Assembly: GCA_021029095.1 (NCBI GenBank)
Contig: JAJOHG010000199.1
Coordinates: forward strand, 1-46,626
Direction of reading: 5' to 3'
DNA length: 46,626 bases
Source: Phellopilus nigrolimitatus
Taxonomy: Eukaryota > Basidiomycota > Agaricomycetes > Hymenochaetales > Hymenochaetaceae
The position numbers were made by a program, and so were the translations under genes. Positions 19,424 to 31,300 of this stretch are shown in pieces (position 1 is the first letter of the stretch; every line of letters begins with the position of its first letter). The notes under the pieces were generated by a model, which was not told where the DNA came from, ran no database searches, and saw only the letters and a list, made by a program, of their open reading frames with translations.

Positions 19424-22400
19424 ATGCTCCATCGTCCAGCCGACTCACGTCTCTTGTCGAACTTGCTCTCCCATGAGAGGGACTACGTTCACTCCTTGCA
19501 CTCTCAACTCGACTATGAACAGGCTTCTCTCGCTTCCTTTTCTGCTTACGCTTCTGCCTCCCCTCCACCCATCTCGCAGGCTATAGTCGCTGTCGCTGGT
19601 GCGCTTATTGGTGCAAATGACGCGCTTCGGGGTTATGTTCTAGCGGTGGAGGAGTGGTGTGAACAGCTCAAGATGCTGAAGGATATGGAGGACGAAGTTG
19701 GGAATATTGCTAGAGATCGGGAGATCCTGTAAGCTCATTTCGCGTTGCTCTCGAGTATCTCCATGAGAAGGGAGCTGTTGAAAGGGAAGATACCGAGAAA
19801 ATGCTTATCTTGAGCTCAATTATAGGGTCGACCGTCTCATCAAAGCCTCCAAATCCAACAATACAAAGCGTCGTTCTATCATTCCTTCGAGTTCAAACAA
19901 TTCCACGAACTCGTCTATCTTCTCGTCTTCGACTCCTACTCTAGATCATCTTACCTTTAGCAACTCCAAACTCAACCTTGCACAGAGCGAATTACAAGCT
20001 TGCGAAGCGCATCTAACGGAGAAAGAACGAGTTTTGGTACATATGCGGGAGAATGCTCTGACGGGAGGCCTAAGGGCCCGATGCAGGGCACTAGTTAGTT
20101 GCGGTTGGAAGTGGGCCGAGGTGGGCAAACTTGGTTTGAAGGCTTTAGATGGCCCAGACCTGGTGGATGGTGAGTAGTGATGTATTCTTCTACCAGGATT
20201 GCAAATCTCAATGACTAGCATAATTTATATTATGTCTCTGCCGTTCTTTGATGATTTGATCTGTACGCGTAGCCGGACCGCTCCATAGTTCTAATACTCT
20301 TTCTGATGCTTTCTTAGGTCTTCCTGGCTCTCAATTTCACAAACCGCTCCCAAATCTGCATGCCCCTTACGCGCGACCTTCCTCCGACCTTTCTTCTTCT
20401 CTCACACCTTCGCAATCAGCCTCTCAAATTTTCACAGCAGAAGCCTTCTCTGAACACGCTCATTTGAGTTCTACTAGTTCGGGCGTCCCAACTTTGTACA
20501 GTGCTCTCCCCGAAGCCGACATCAACGACAACACCTCATCATTCGCACTTAATCTTCCGCCTGCGCACGCAATCTCCGAAGAAGATCACCTCGTTCCTCT
20601 TCAGATGAAATTTCCAAGTACTGCAGAAGATGACCTCGGTGGCAGCAGCGACGGAGAGGAGACAGACGAGCGTATGTATGAGGTCCATGAAAACAAGCAT
20701 TTCTCGAAACCTTCCTCTGCCGTCGTAAATGTAGGATCAAGGAAGACAAGCTCAAGCTCACGTCTTTCGCTAAAACGCACTAAGCGTCGGACGGCCAGCA
20801 ATGGCCACGGAGTGGACTTATCTTCTTCCATAAGCACACCGACACCCGTTAACTACGAGTCCCCCTCGAGAACGCAAACGCGTAATATCGACGCATACGG
20901 GACCGTGACCAGCTCTTCCACTTGCTCCGATGGTCAGCAGGACTCTCCAAGACGTCGTAAGCGCGCGACATTCCTCGGATTCGGTGCGATAACCGGTCTT
21001 TTCCACAAGCGCGGTCGCGCCTCGTCTGTGTCGCTAGATGCAAACACAAACGCGTCGTTTACTGCTCGTCCTCCATCTTCTGACACTCAAGGCCAGTGGC
21101 ACACACGAACAGATCGGAATCTGAAGAATGCGGGTCGGACAGACGGGAGCTCAGATGAGGACGTAAAGAAGCGTCTTGCAGAAACATCGAGTAAAACGAT
21201 TATAGACTACGACGTATTGAAGAAGAAGAGTGTTATCGAGTCGAAGGCGCTTCCGAACCCGCAATCTAGTCAGCCAGCGATACAGACAGGCTTGACCGAC
21301 GGCCTAGCTCCTGCTAGAACTCGTGCCGCAAGTCAGAAAAAGCTGAAGAAAGCAGCTCACGGTTCACTAAAGAAACCTTCCATTGTGGCAGGCGTTTCTC
21401 AAAATGGGAGTGCACCGAATCTCGGGAGAATGGCGGTGGGGCAGAAGCTGGCTAGTGAGGAGTTTGGAAAGCCACAGACAAGCAATGAGTCCACATCCAT
21501 TTCCTCGTCAACGCCTGTGTCCCGTTCTCCGACTAATCCGCAATCGACTCTACCGAACGGGGTCTCGAAGCGCTCTGCGTCTCTCGAAATTCCTTCTTCT
21601 ACGACTGCTAGACGGCGTGCGGAAACGTGGTTAGACCCTGGTCGAGCAACATCAGGTAAGACAACACACATTTCGAGCAATCACAGCGTCCCCGCACCGT
21701 CACGTGGCCAGGCGAGTTTGATGAGCATCGTTGAAGGCGTTGCTCAGCAGAATCGCGAGGGCTGGCTTCAGTCGAACCCGAAGAACCAGCTCGTCGAGGT
21801 TCACGCACCCAAGAGCGTTTTCCTGAGTTCTACTGCAGATAAATCCCTGTCCGTGTCCTCGTCATCGCTCGCTACTGTCCCAGTTTCGGATTCATATGGC
21901 AAAACTGGACGCGGTGGGAAAAAACGAGGCGTTTCGTCCGTGCTAGTGCAAAGTGCAGATTTACATCGACTCAGCACTATTTCAGCGTCAAGCTCGGAGC
22001 CCTCGCTTCCGTTGAAAAATGGTTCGGAGTCTCGTATAACGTCATGTGCGTCGGCCGCGCCAAAAACGCCTTTGAGGTCGGCATTGAGAAATCGCACACC
22101 GAGTCCAAACCCGCTTACCGTATCGACTCCAAGACCTGGAAGTCCTCCGCTAAGCACGGCGGCAATATCGGCTGGTTCAACAACCGTAGCTATTCCTGCC
22201 CCTCACTTTTTTCATCCTAGCTCCAAATCACGCAAAGACGATGACGCGGCATCGACTGTGTCATCTGCTTACGAGACTGGGCACGAAGACATGGAAGATG
22301 CATTGGATGCGCCTCCAACTCCTCCGCCGCATGAGGTAGACTCAGAACTCATGAAGTCCATACGCACGTCACACGGCGGCTTTGTTAGCGGGATGAAAGC

Positions 22401-22725
22401 GGATGGGACACAGATCTCAGCCTCATCGTCTGGGGGAACGGCGACCCCATCTTCGCGCAGGAAGAGCGTACGCGTTTCCTTGCAACCCACGTTCTCCCCG
22501 ACTCCTCCAGCTCTCTATGATTACGAGGAGGAACATACTCCTTGGGCTTCTTCGACGCCGAAAGATGGAATGAGAAACAGCACCTGGACGTCTCGCATCA
22601 GGGAGCCAAATTCGAGATGGGAAGATTCGAGTGAGGAGGATGAGGAATACAGTCGCGCGAAACAAATGCTTCACAAGGCCTCAAAAAACCTGGAAAAAAC
22701 GACACAGCAAATTGACCGCAAGTGA
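19424..22725 (+). CDS. Large coiled-coil/BAR-like protein of unknown function
   Basis: Three exons (19424-19728, 19826-20169, 20318-22725) join in frame to 1018 codons. The first 200 residues are helical: LLSHERDYVHSLHSQLDYEQ, AIVAVAGALIGANDALRGYV, KMLKDMEDEVGNIARDREIL, then LAQSELQACEAHLTEKERVL and ARCRALVSCGWKWAEVGKLG. This pattern of long amphipathic helices resembles BAR/I-BAR membrane-binding domains, and I recall similar N-termini in agaricomycete hypothetical proteins. The rest is Ser/Thr/Pro-rich and low-complexity with basic patches (RRKRATFLGFGAITGLFHKR) and acidic stretches (SSEEDEEYSRAK) before the end. It may be a membrane- or cortex-associated scaffold. The start was chosen because homologs begin shortly before the LLSHE motif. 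Function is inferred from architecture only. Confidence 0.85.
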
Positions 22726-23254
22726 AGCCAATATTCAAACCTCGTTTCCTCGCTTATCAGAGATGCTGTAACCAACTCTATACGCATACACTCTAATGGG
22801 ATGGCTCTAATCAATTTTAGTTGGGATGTTGGAGTCTGATAGTCAGCCAGACTATATCGTGCAATGGCTCTCTTCAATCGTTCTTTGTAAGGAGATATGA
22901 GTATCAGCTACTATGTAGTGCTGGTCTTTAGGTCGCGTTAATTGCGCTCGTGGGTTATTAGTTTGACTTATACGATTCGCCTCCTCTCTACTTCGTCCCG
23001 TCGGCGCTTCTACTGAGTTATTTGATGTAGGTATTACCTAATCGGTTTTGCATGACGCGAGATGTCCTATGTTCAATTGCTTTATATGCGGCGAGGATGA
23101 ATAATGCTTTAAAAAAATGCATGGAGTTAGGTGAGAATGGCTGAAGATGACGACAGCCCGTGGAAGGCATATAAAGTAAACACAGTAAGACGATTCACGC
23201 CGATACCGCCTTACCAGCTATCAACACACGACACGTTATCTAAATACCATCTCA
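22726..23254. other. Intergenic region with SDR 1 promoter
   Basis: Downstream region of the coiled-coil gene, then the promoter of the first SDR gene. A TATA box (TATAAA, 23170-23175) lies 80 bp before the ATG at 23255. Nothing else recognised. Confidence 0.5.
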
Positions 23255-24448
23255 ATGACCAGTATCATCGCGAAGCGTCCTCTCCTTGTCGTCGCAGGTG
23301 TTGGCAATGGCACAGGTACGCCTCATGATCGATCAACGACCCGTCTGAACCGACGATTCGTGTATCTCTTCTATAGGGACTGGGGCTGCTACTGCGTATG
23401 TTTCGGTGCTGTGCTCGAACGCCTGGCTAGTATAATTGCTGAGCGACCGATAGGAAGGTGTTTGCCAAAGCAGGCTTCCGCGTCGCTCTCATTGCCAGGA
23501 ATGCGGAGCACCTAGAAAAGACTGCTAACGAGATCAAAGCTGCCGGTGGAGAAGTTCGTCGTTAATAAATCCTGATCTAATTAACTCCTGATCAAATGTC
23601 ACATCTTGTTTCACCCAGGCTGCAGCCTTCCCTGTCAGCGCGTACACTTCCTCAGCTTTAAGTTCGGCTTTCGATTCTATCACGTCTCACTGGCCCGCCT
23701 CCTCCTCCACCCTGCGCGCTGCAGTCTGGAATGCTGGATATGGGATCTGGAAGCCCTTCCTACAAATCACAGACGAAGAGGTCGGAGAGGCAATCGATAC
23801 TAATATACGCGCCGCCTTCGCCTTTGCTCGCCTTGCGATCTCCGCCTTCAAGGAGAACGAGCTTGACGACAGTGGTAAGAAGGGTGCACTGATCTTCACA
23901 GGCGCAACGGCAGCGTGGAGGGGGAATGTTGTAACCAGTGCTTTTGCGGCTGGCAAATTCGGATTACGAGCTTTATCTCAAAGCTTGAACAAGGAGTTCG
24001 GAAAAGACAATATTCATGTGAGGCCCTTGTTTTGGTCGTGCTAAAATCAGTGTTGAGTGAGCTTGATTGTAGGTTTCTCATGTGAGTATCACATTTCATC
24101 TTTAAAATCAGTTAATGCTCAAATCGCGCTAATTAAGGCCGTAATCGATGGACGTAAGCATTATATTCACATACATCGCGAAACAGATAGTTCACTTATT
24201 TTCCTTTCTAAACGAAATAGTCATTTTAACCGATCGTGTCAAGGACAGAAAAAATGACTCCTCTTGGGAGCAGAATGAGGATGTCCGTCTTAACCCCGAG
24301 AGTATCGGCAAGGTACGAACGTAGATAAGATTCTTAAGACAGACGAGTTTGACAATGCCGTTTCTAGTCGTACCTTTACCTTGCTAACCAAGATCGCTCT
24401 GCCTGGACCTGGGAGCTCGACCTTCGCCCTGCACATGAAAAATGGTAG
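23255..24448 (+). CDS. SDR-fold protein, tandem copy 1
   Basis: Eight exons (23255-23315, 23377-23395, 23454-23553, 23619-24017, 24073-24081, 24138-24153, 24221-24312, 24368-24448) give 258 residues. It is a Rossmann-fold short-chain dehydrogenase/reductase: cofactor loop AGVGNGTGTGAATA (residues 14-27), NAG at 98-100, and the helix after the active site SAFAAGKFGLRALSQSL. The usual catalytic Tyr is Phe169 (FxxxK, Lys173), and the catalytic Ser position appears to be Ala (GATAAW). A bacterial/fungal SDR subfamily with the same FxxAKF motif exists, so the change looks like a family trait. Substrate unknown. The intron after residue 60 has donor GTTCGT. Exons of 19, 9 and 16 nt are conserved in the neighbouring paralog, which supports the model. 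Confidence 0.9.
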
Positions 24449-24897
24449 TTTGAGGTATGCGTGGGCTTTGTTTTTGTTCCCGTCCTTTCTCTAGTATCTT
24501 CAACGAGATTGATATTTCTAACGCAAAATGTAGGAGTATATCCTTAGATCAGCTTCTCTACATGACATCAAACGGATCTATTATAAGTAGCTTAAGGCTA
24601 ACGAGCTTCGCCGTTTGTGTATGAATACAATAACTAAGAAATATAGGCTCTGTTGTCTACTTTTTCGGATCAGTAAGATCGTGCGCTGGTCCTTCAAATC
24701 CCGTCGACATCGGAAAATCGTGATCACGCACCTTCTAACGATGAATAATCTTATTCAATACTATTTCGTGCAAAAGATTAGGTACGCAATGGCGACACTT
24801 GTCAAACCTATAAAAGTCAGGACCGGGAGCAGCAATAGCTTCTTCCAATACCATCGACTTTCTTTACTTCTACGCTCCACGCACCGACAATATCATT
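24449..24897. other. Intergenic region with SDR 2 promoter
   Basis: A TATA box (TATAAAAG, 24809-24816) lies about 82 bp before the ATG at 24898, the same spacing as in the paralog upstream. No gene seen in the rest. Confidence 0.5.
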
Positions 24898-26138
24898 ATG
24901 GACAGTGCTACCGTGAATCGCCCCATCGTTATTGTTGCAGGCGTCGGCAACGGCACAGGTCAGTGGTAGATTTTATGCATCAAGTTTGGTAGAAGCTTAT
25001 CGGACTGCATATATATCGCTAAGGCACTGGTGCCGCAACTGCGTATGTCAAATATCGCCCATATGCATGTGGTTGAGCATAGTCGACATTAGTAATTGAT
25101 TAATAGGAAAGTGTTCGCCAAAGCAGGCTATCGTGTCGCTCTTATTGCTCGTAAGGCGAGATATTTGAAGAGTACCGAAGACGAGATCAATGCCACTGGC
25201 GGCGAGGTGCGTGTTATTTTAATCATCTACAACTTTCAAGCTTGTTCTAAACGTGCCCTTTCCGCACAACGCAGGCAATTTCCTTTTGTGTCTCTGCATA
25301 TACGTCCGCGGACCTAACAGCCGCTTTCGACGCTATTCTTACTCACTGGCCCTCTCCTACATCCATTCTACGCGCAGCAATCTGGAATACGGCATTTTTT
25401 ATCTGGAAGCCGTTCTTGCAGATCACGGACAAAGAGGTTGGAGAGTCGATCGACACCAACGTTCGCGCCGCCTTCGCATTCGCGCGCCTTGCGATCACCG
25501 CGTTCAAGGCAAACAATATCGACGATGTAGGGAAAAGGGGTGCGCTGATCTTCACAGGTGCAACGGCTGCCTGGCGAGGAAACGTTGTGACCAGTGCTTT
25601 CTCAGCGGGGAAATTCGGTTTGCGGGCGTTATCGCAAAGCTTAAACAAGGAGTTTGGGAAGGAGAACATCCATGTGAGGACCACTCTAAAATGAGTTTGG
25701 TAGCATTTCTAACGTCATCAAGAACATAGGTCGCACACGTATGCCCCAGCTTTCTTTTTCGCGCTCTGACCCATAGATCTCTCTGATATATCACATTTTT
25801 AACAGGCTATTATCGACGGCGGTAAGCACATTTGTATCCTTCAAGGAAAAAGAAGGGGGATTTATCAGAATATGTGAAGGCATCTTGACAGACCGCTTGA
25901 GGGAGAGGCTAAATGACCCAGCTTGGGAGCAAGATGAGAACCGCCATCTCAACCCTGAAAGCATTGGCAAAGTGCGTTTTTTGTTTGTCTTTTTATTTCT
26001 TTAGGCGATACTCCCTTGCGGAGGTGTTTTTTCCTTGCCTAATTTGCACTCTACTAGGCCTACCTTTACCTCGCCAATCAGGATCGTACAGCATGGACCT
26101 GGGAGCTCGACCTCCGTCCCGCACACGAGAAATGGTAA
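24898..26138 (+). CDS. SDR-fold protein, tandem copy 2
   Basis: Eight exons (24898-24958, 25024-25042, 25107-25206, 25275-25673, 25730-25738, 25806-25821, 25880-25971, 26058-26138) give 258 residues; every exon has the same length as in the paralog at 23255. Same fold and motifs: AGVGNGTGTGAATA, GATAAWRGNVVTS, FSAGKFGLRALSQS, and C-terminus LRPAHEKW. It also lacks the catalytic Tyr and Ser. In addition its NAG motif has become NTA (WNTAFFIWKP), which is unusual because NAG stabilises the central sheet. A recent tandem duplicate; this copy may be diverging in function or losing constraint. Confidence 0.9.
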
Positions 26139-26556
26139 GTAGTAAGGGAGACATTGTCTTTCTGAGGTACGTAATAGGTTTCCTCTCTTCAAAAAAGACA
26201 AAACAATTCTAAACTCGTGGCTCAAGCAGAGCAAAAACTGCCCTTTTATATGACGGTCATGTAAAGTCGTCGAAGCGTTTGTACCACCAATTTCATGAGA
26301 TACTGCGTAGTTATTTTTGATTTGTTGCGAATGAGAAAATGTCTGTGTCTGTTCAAGTAGGAGAAACATATTCTTCTTGCTGTCTCAGCCGCTGCTGTGC
26401 AATGTGTATTTTGCAATACATGTTACATATACTTTACATTTGCAGTTCCAGTATTTCTCTTATGATGTCACGCGTCGATCATAGACGTCATTTCGATTTG
26501 ATTCCTGGCGAGCACCGCAGCCTAGTAAGCGCCCACACCCAAGCTTGGCTTTTGCC
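26139..26556. other. Intergenic region
   Basis: Between the second SDR and the NTF2-like gene. No promoter motif recognised beyond AT-rich sequence. Confidence 0.4.
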
Positions 26557-27412
26557 ATGGACGACCCACGTAGCGAGATTGTCAACTGCGTAAAGGAGCT
26601 CACTCTTTCTCCCTCGCCCGCTCGACAACGCGCTGCCGTCCTCACTTACTTCGCCCCCGACGCAGGTTTCTTGCACCCCTTATGCACTGTTCCCCGCGGG
26701 CCAGGCAGCAGGGAAAGAATTTTAGGGATCTACGAGTGAGGCGTTCACCAGCTTCCCTGAGATAACCAACAAGACCTATATGCCTTTATTTTCCGAAGAT
26801 GGTACAGAGTTATGAGCCCCAACATCAGCGCTGAAGTCGAGTCATCAGGTGAGTTGTTTGTGCATTCCCAGTATAGAGCTGACCAGATACGCATGAAGTA
26901 TATGATGGGCAGCGGAACGTCGCATACCTTGATATCGTACAGTCATTCCACATATTTATCAGTCCCTTCAAACCTAAGCCCGCACGGTCAGTATTGAATC
27001 TTCCTGCCAATCTAGGAAGTAAGGACTCACAACTATAACTCTTGTTTCGTGACTAGGCTTCTCGTGAAAGTGACACTAGAAAGGAGCCAGGACGACGGCA
27101 AGTATTACATAATTCAACAAGAGGATTTTTATCAGCCAGAGGCAAGCATTTATTTCGTCGCCTGTAGCAGGTAATTTTAACACATGTGAATCCTGGCAGG
27201 ATGTTCTCCATCTGGTCCTCCCGTTTCTCGCACCACCACTTGTGTACGTGAAGCACCTCGCCGGCCGAATGTGTGGCGTGAACGCGGCTGCTTTTGGGGC
27301 GGCTCGAGGCTTAGTACATAGCGGGATGGCGATGGTCGGATCACAGTCTGGTCATGGAGGAGACACTTTGAGGAGCAAAGAAGACGTCGATGAACATGAC
27401 CATCGAGAGTGA
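26557..27412 (+). CDS. NTF2/SigF-like domain protein
   Basis: Five exons (26557-26735, 26799-26848, 26887-26986, 27057-27141, 27200-27412) give 208 residues. An in-frame ATG at 26545 would add MAFA. It matches the fungal SigF-like NTF2-like family from memory: AVLTYFAPDAGFLHPLC, GPGSRERILGIYEWYRVMSP, RNVAYLDIVQSFHIFISPFK, LLVKVTLERSQDDGKYYIIQ, and QEDFYQPEDVLHLVLPFLAP. A hydrophobic segment after QPED could associate with membrane or close the cone-shaped fold. The molecular function of this family is unknown. The last intron (27142-27199, 58 bp) appears to start with GC (GAG|GCAAGC), needed to keep QPED-VLHL in frame. The short acidic/His tail is probably disordered. Confidence 0.87.
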
Positions 27413-27745
27413 TGAAGGCGAAGCTGAATTACGGATACTAGATGGAGCTATGAACATTAGGTTGAGAGGTGATGTCTGCAAATTCGGAAGAAGCGCTTGC
27501 ATGATAAACAAACAGTAACAGTTTTAAACCAGCACTTCTCATCATCTTCGTTGCTATAAGTATTGCTCCTGGTCACGGAAAGCGGAAGGTCCCATAATCG
27601 AAAAGTGAACATTGAAAAATAATTTGTTTCGAATCTGAAATGAATGACATGCTAGAACCACCGTACTGAAATACCATCCTCATTTCGATCAGCTTTGAGC
27701 TTCAGCGCATCAGTGGGTTTGATTTCAATGTTTTGTTTCTCCTAG
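27413..27745. other. Intergenic region
   Basis: Downstream region of the NTF2-like gene up to the target duplication of the family B element. No feature recognised. Confidence 0.4.
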
Positions 27746-27750
27746 TTGGC
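27746..27750. repeat. Target site duplication of element B, left copy
   Basis: TTGGC directly before the LTR start TGTAGC; matches 33386-33390. Five base pairs is the normal copia length. Confidence 0.9.
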
Positions 27751-28316
27751 TGTAGCTTGGTGAGACAGATCCGCGCAACGGCACTACAATAGTACACCTA
27801 GTACAAAGTAGACTCAGTCGTTTGCGCGGTGTGCGAACGTCTGTATATCGGAAACTAACCTAGTACAAAGTAGACTAGTTTAATGAAGTAATAAGCAAAA
27901 GTATAATAGTTCGTTATAATGTTAGATAGCTCACCTCAGTCGTTTGCGCGGTGTGCGAACGTCTGAGGTGGCCGAAAGAATAAACAGGCTTTTTATGCTA
28001 CGGGTTTTCGGGGCTGCGGAGAGCCGCTTTTACACTACGGAAAAAGGGGGGAACGACAAAAGGAGATAAAGACACATATAAGATGAGTAAATAACTGTTT
28101 ATCTAGGGACCGAGAAACGAGGGGGGTCCGAGCAGCGAGCGGGGGTGGTGCGCGAGTGGCGCGCGGGTAAACGGAGATCGCGGGCGAGCCAATCGCAGTC
28201 CAGCGAGCCTCGGGCTCGCTGAGCCGAGACGCTGCGCTTGCGAACTCACCGATCGAGCACGCAACCGGTGCGCACTCGCTCGCGGCCTCGCGGCTCCGCC
28301 GACTTGGATTCCAACA
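27751..28316 (-). repeat. 3' LTR of element B
   Basis: 566 bp, TGTAGC to CCAACA on the plus strand (TGTTGG to GCTACA on the coding strand). Two sets of direct repeats: a 31-bp unit at 27813-27843 and 27935-27965, and an 18-bp unit at 27797-27814 and 27859-27876. Confidence 0.95.
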
Positions 28317-28324
28317 CTCCCCCT
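28317..28324 (-). other. Polypurine tract of element B
   Basis: The minus strand reads AGGGGGAG directly before the 3' LTR, starting within the stop-codon end of gag-pol. Confidence 0.75.
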
Positions 28325-31300
28325 CAAGTCGAGAGGAGTCCGAGCGCGGCCGCGAAGTGCTTGACCTTGAACGAAGGCAGCGGTTTCGTGAGCGCGTCGG
28401 CGACCATGTCGGCGGTCGGGCAGTACGTTAGCTTGATCGAGCCGTTTTCGCAGACCCAGCGCAGGAAGTGGTATCGGATGTCGATGTGTTTCGTGCGCGC
28501 GTGGTACTGGTGGTCTTTTGTGAGCGCGATCGCGGACTGGTTGTCCGAGAAAAGAGTTGTCGGTCCGTCGATCGGTGCGAAGAGTTGTTCGATGAGTTGT
28601 CGGAGCCAAATGGCCTCCTTCGCGGCGTGCGTCGCCGCGACGTATTCGCTCTCGGTCGTCGAGAGCGAAACGATCTCCTGCCGCTTAGAGTACCAAGAAA
28701 CAGCTCCGCCGTCAATTAAAAATGCATTACCTGAGATCGCGCGCCGGTCCTCCTGCATGCTTCCATCCGCGTCCGCGTACCCCTTCATTCCGCCATCTCC
28801 ACCATCTCCGGTTCCTCCGTACGTGAGCCGAAGGTTTCGCGTACCCTTCAGGTAGCGAAAGAGACGCTTGACGGCTTCCCAGTGCACGGGACCGGGGTCG
28901 TTCGAGAATCGCGAGAGGAGTGTCACCCCGAATGCGGTGTCCGGTCGCGTCACCAGTGCCGCGTACATCACCGAGCCGAGCGCTTCACGGTACGGTGCAT
29001 TGCGCATCAAGGCGCGGTCCTGCGCGGTTTTCGGCCCCTGCTGGCTATGCAGGCGGATGTTCGGGTCCATGGGCGACGAGGCGGGTTTGAGTTCTTCGAA
29101 GTTGAACCGAGCGAGGATAGACGTGATATAAGCTGATTGCGACAGCGAAAGTGTTTTCGCGTCGCGGTTTCGCTGGACTTCGATCCCGAGCAGCCAGTGC
29201 AGAGGGCCGAGGTCCGTGACCTCGACGTAGCGAGCGAGACCGGACTTGAGTGCAGACACGAGCGCAGTGGTGGTAGCCGCGATCGTACAGTCGTCGACAT
29301 GCACGACGACAATAGTCACGTCACGGCCTTCGTGACGAAAAAACACGGCTTGATCCACGTCACAGCGAGTCAGGCCGAGCTCGTCGACAAAGATCCAGGT
29401 CAGCTTCTGGTACCACCTTCGTCCACTCTGCTTCAAGCCGTACAATGTCTTTCGCAACCTCAAGACTTTCGTGCCCGCGTCGCGCGGTGCATATCCGGGC
29501 GGGTGGCGCATGTAAATGACCTCATCGGCCTCGAGTTCTCCGTTAAGGTAAGCTCCTTTAATATCGACTTGCTCGAGCTCCAGGTCCAATCGCGCAGCCA
29601 TTGCGAGAGTCGCTCGAATCGATGCGAGCTTCGCGACGGGCGCGAAAGTGTCGAAATAATCGATTCCCGGCACCTGGCTGAATCCCTGCGCGACAAGTCG
29701 AGCTTTGCGGCGGACGACGTTTCCGGCCGCATCCCTCTTGATCTTGAACACCCACTTCGATCCGACAACATTGGCACCTGCCGGGGGCTCCTCCAGCACC
29801 CACGTACCAGCCGAATGAAGTGTCTCCAACTCCTCGTTGATCGCGCGCTCCCATTCCGACCATTCTGGGAGGCGCTTCGCTTCTGCGAGCGATCGCGGTT
29901 CAAGTCCCTCGGCCTCCTCCATCGCGGCCGAAAACTCATACTCCTCGTCGTAATCGTCCTCGATCACCTGGTTCGCCGATTCCTCATCCTGCTCGACAAA
30001 CTCGCGCATCGAGCGCATTCCTCGCGGGAGGGGACCATCACGGCGCCAGTGCGTCGGCGTTCCTTCGCCAGCTGCAATGCGACGCTGATAGGCCGACGGC
30101 ATGCGAACTCGCCGCTCGCGCGGCTCCGGTGCTTGCGCCGGAAGATGAGACGCTGCTGGTCTCTCCGGGGCAGGCTGCGGCTCTTCCGCTGGCGGATCGC
30201 TCGTCGCTTCGGCGGGATCGGCGGGTCCCTGGGGATTTTCGGCGGGTGGTGGCGGTGCTGGCGGATTTGCGGGCAGTGTCGGTGTCGGTGTCGCGATCGG
30301 CGGTGAGTTTTTCGAAGTCGTTTCGTTTTCTACTCCGCCATCAAGTTCCTCCCCCTCGAGACGACTCGAAATGTCTCCAGGGTCGAAATAAACATTACGC
30401 TCGACACTAATGCTTTTCTTTTCCGGCCAATAAATGCGCTGTCCGTTCGACGTCTTGTCGAAACCCATCCACCGTCCCTCTCGCGCGCGCGGTTCGAGCT
30501 TCGAGCCCGAATCGTCGTGAACCCAACACTTGGATCCCCATACGCGCAGTCCGCGAAGATCGGGCTTCCGCCCGGTCATCGCTTCGTGCGGCGTCTTGTC
30601 CTTCAGTGCGCGCGTCGGGGTTCGGTTTTTCAACCAAACAGCGTGTCCAGCCGCCTCCGCCCACAAAAACTTCGGCATGCGGCTCGCGTGCAACATTGCG
30701 CGAACCTTCTCGAGAATCGTCCGGTTCAGCCGCTCCGCGACGCCGTTGTGTTGCGGAGTGTCGTGAACGGTAAGTTTCTGCTTCGTACCTTTACTATTCA
30801 AGTACATGACGAACTCCTTGCCAGTGTACTCGCCACCGCGATCCGAGTGAAGAACTTGGATCTTAGCGTTCATTTGCGTTTCGGCCCAAGCTTCGAAGTG
30901 TCGGTAAGATCGAAAAACATCACTTTTCTTCTTCAGCAGATACAATTTCGTCACGCGCGTCGCATCGTCCGTGAAAGAGACGTAGTAGTGTCGCCCGCCG
31001 AGCGAGCGAGTCGGCGACGGTCCCCAAACATCGGTATGGACCTCGCCTCCGAATTGCGCAGCGCGCTCTCCCTCTCGTTCACGCGCGATCATGCGGCGGG
31101 TCGCTTTCGCGTATACGCAGGACTCGCAAAGTGTTGGTGTCGGCCCGGAGGTGTCGAGGCGCAACCCCGTAACCCACCCATTACGAACTAACCGCTCCGC
31201 GACCTTAGGCGAAACGTGGCCCATGCGAGCATGCAGCTCCATGAGGCTCAATGTCTCCTCGGCCGCATTCGCTGCATCGCGCAGCGTCGGGTCGGCCGAC

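Noticed and set aside
28238..28855. Plus-strand ORF spanning the LTR end and RNase H region of element B
   Set aside because: Shadow of the polyprotein and LTR; no domain.
29137..30306. A 389-codon plus-strand ORF opposite the element B polyprotein, and others at 31556-32554
   Set aside because: They are antisense shadows of the high-GC gag-pol frame; the minus strand has clear domains.
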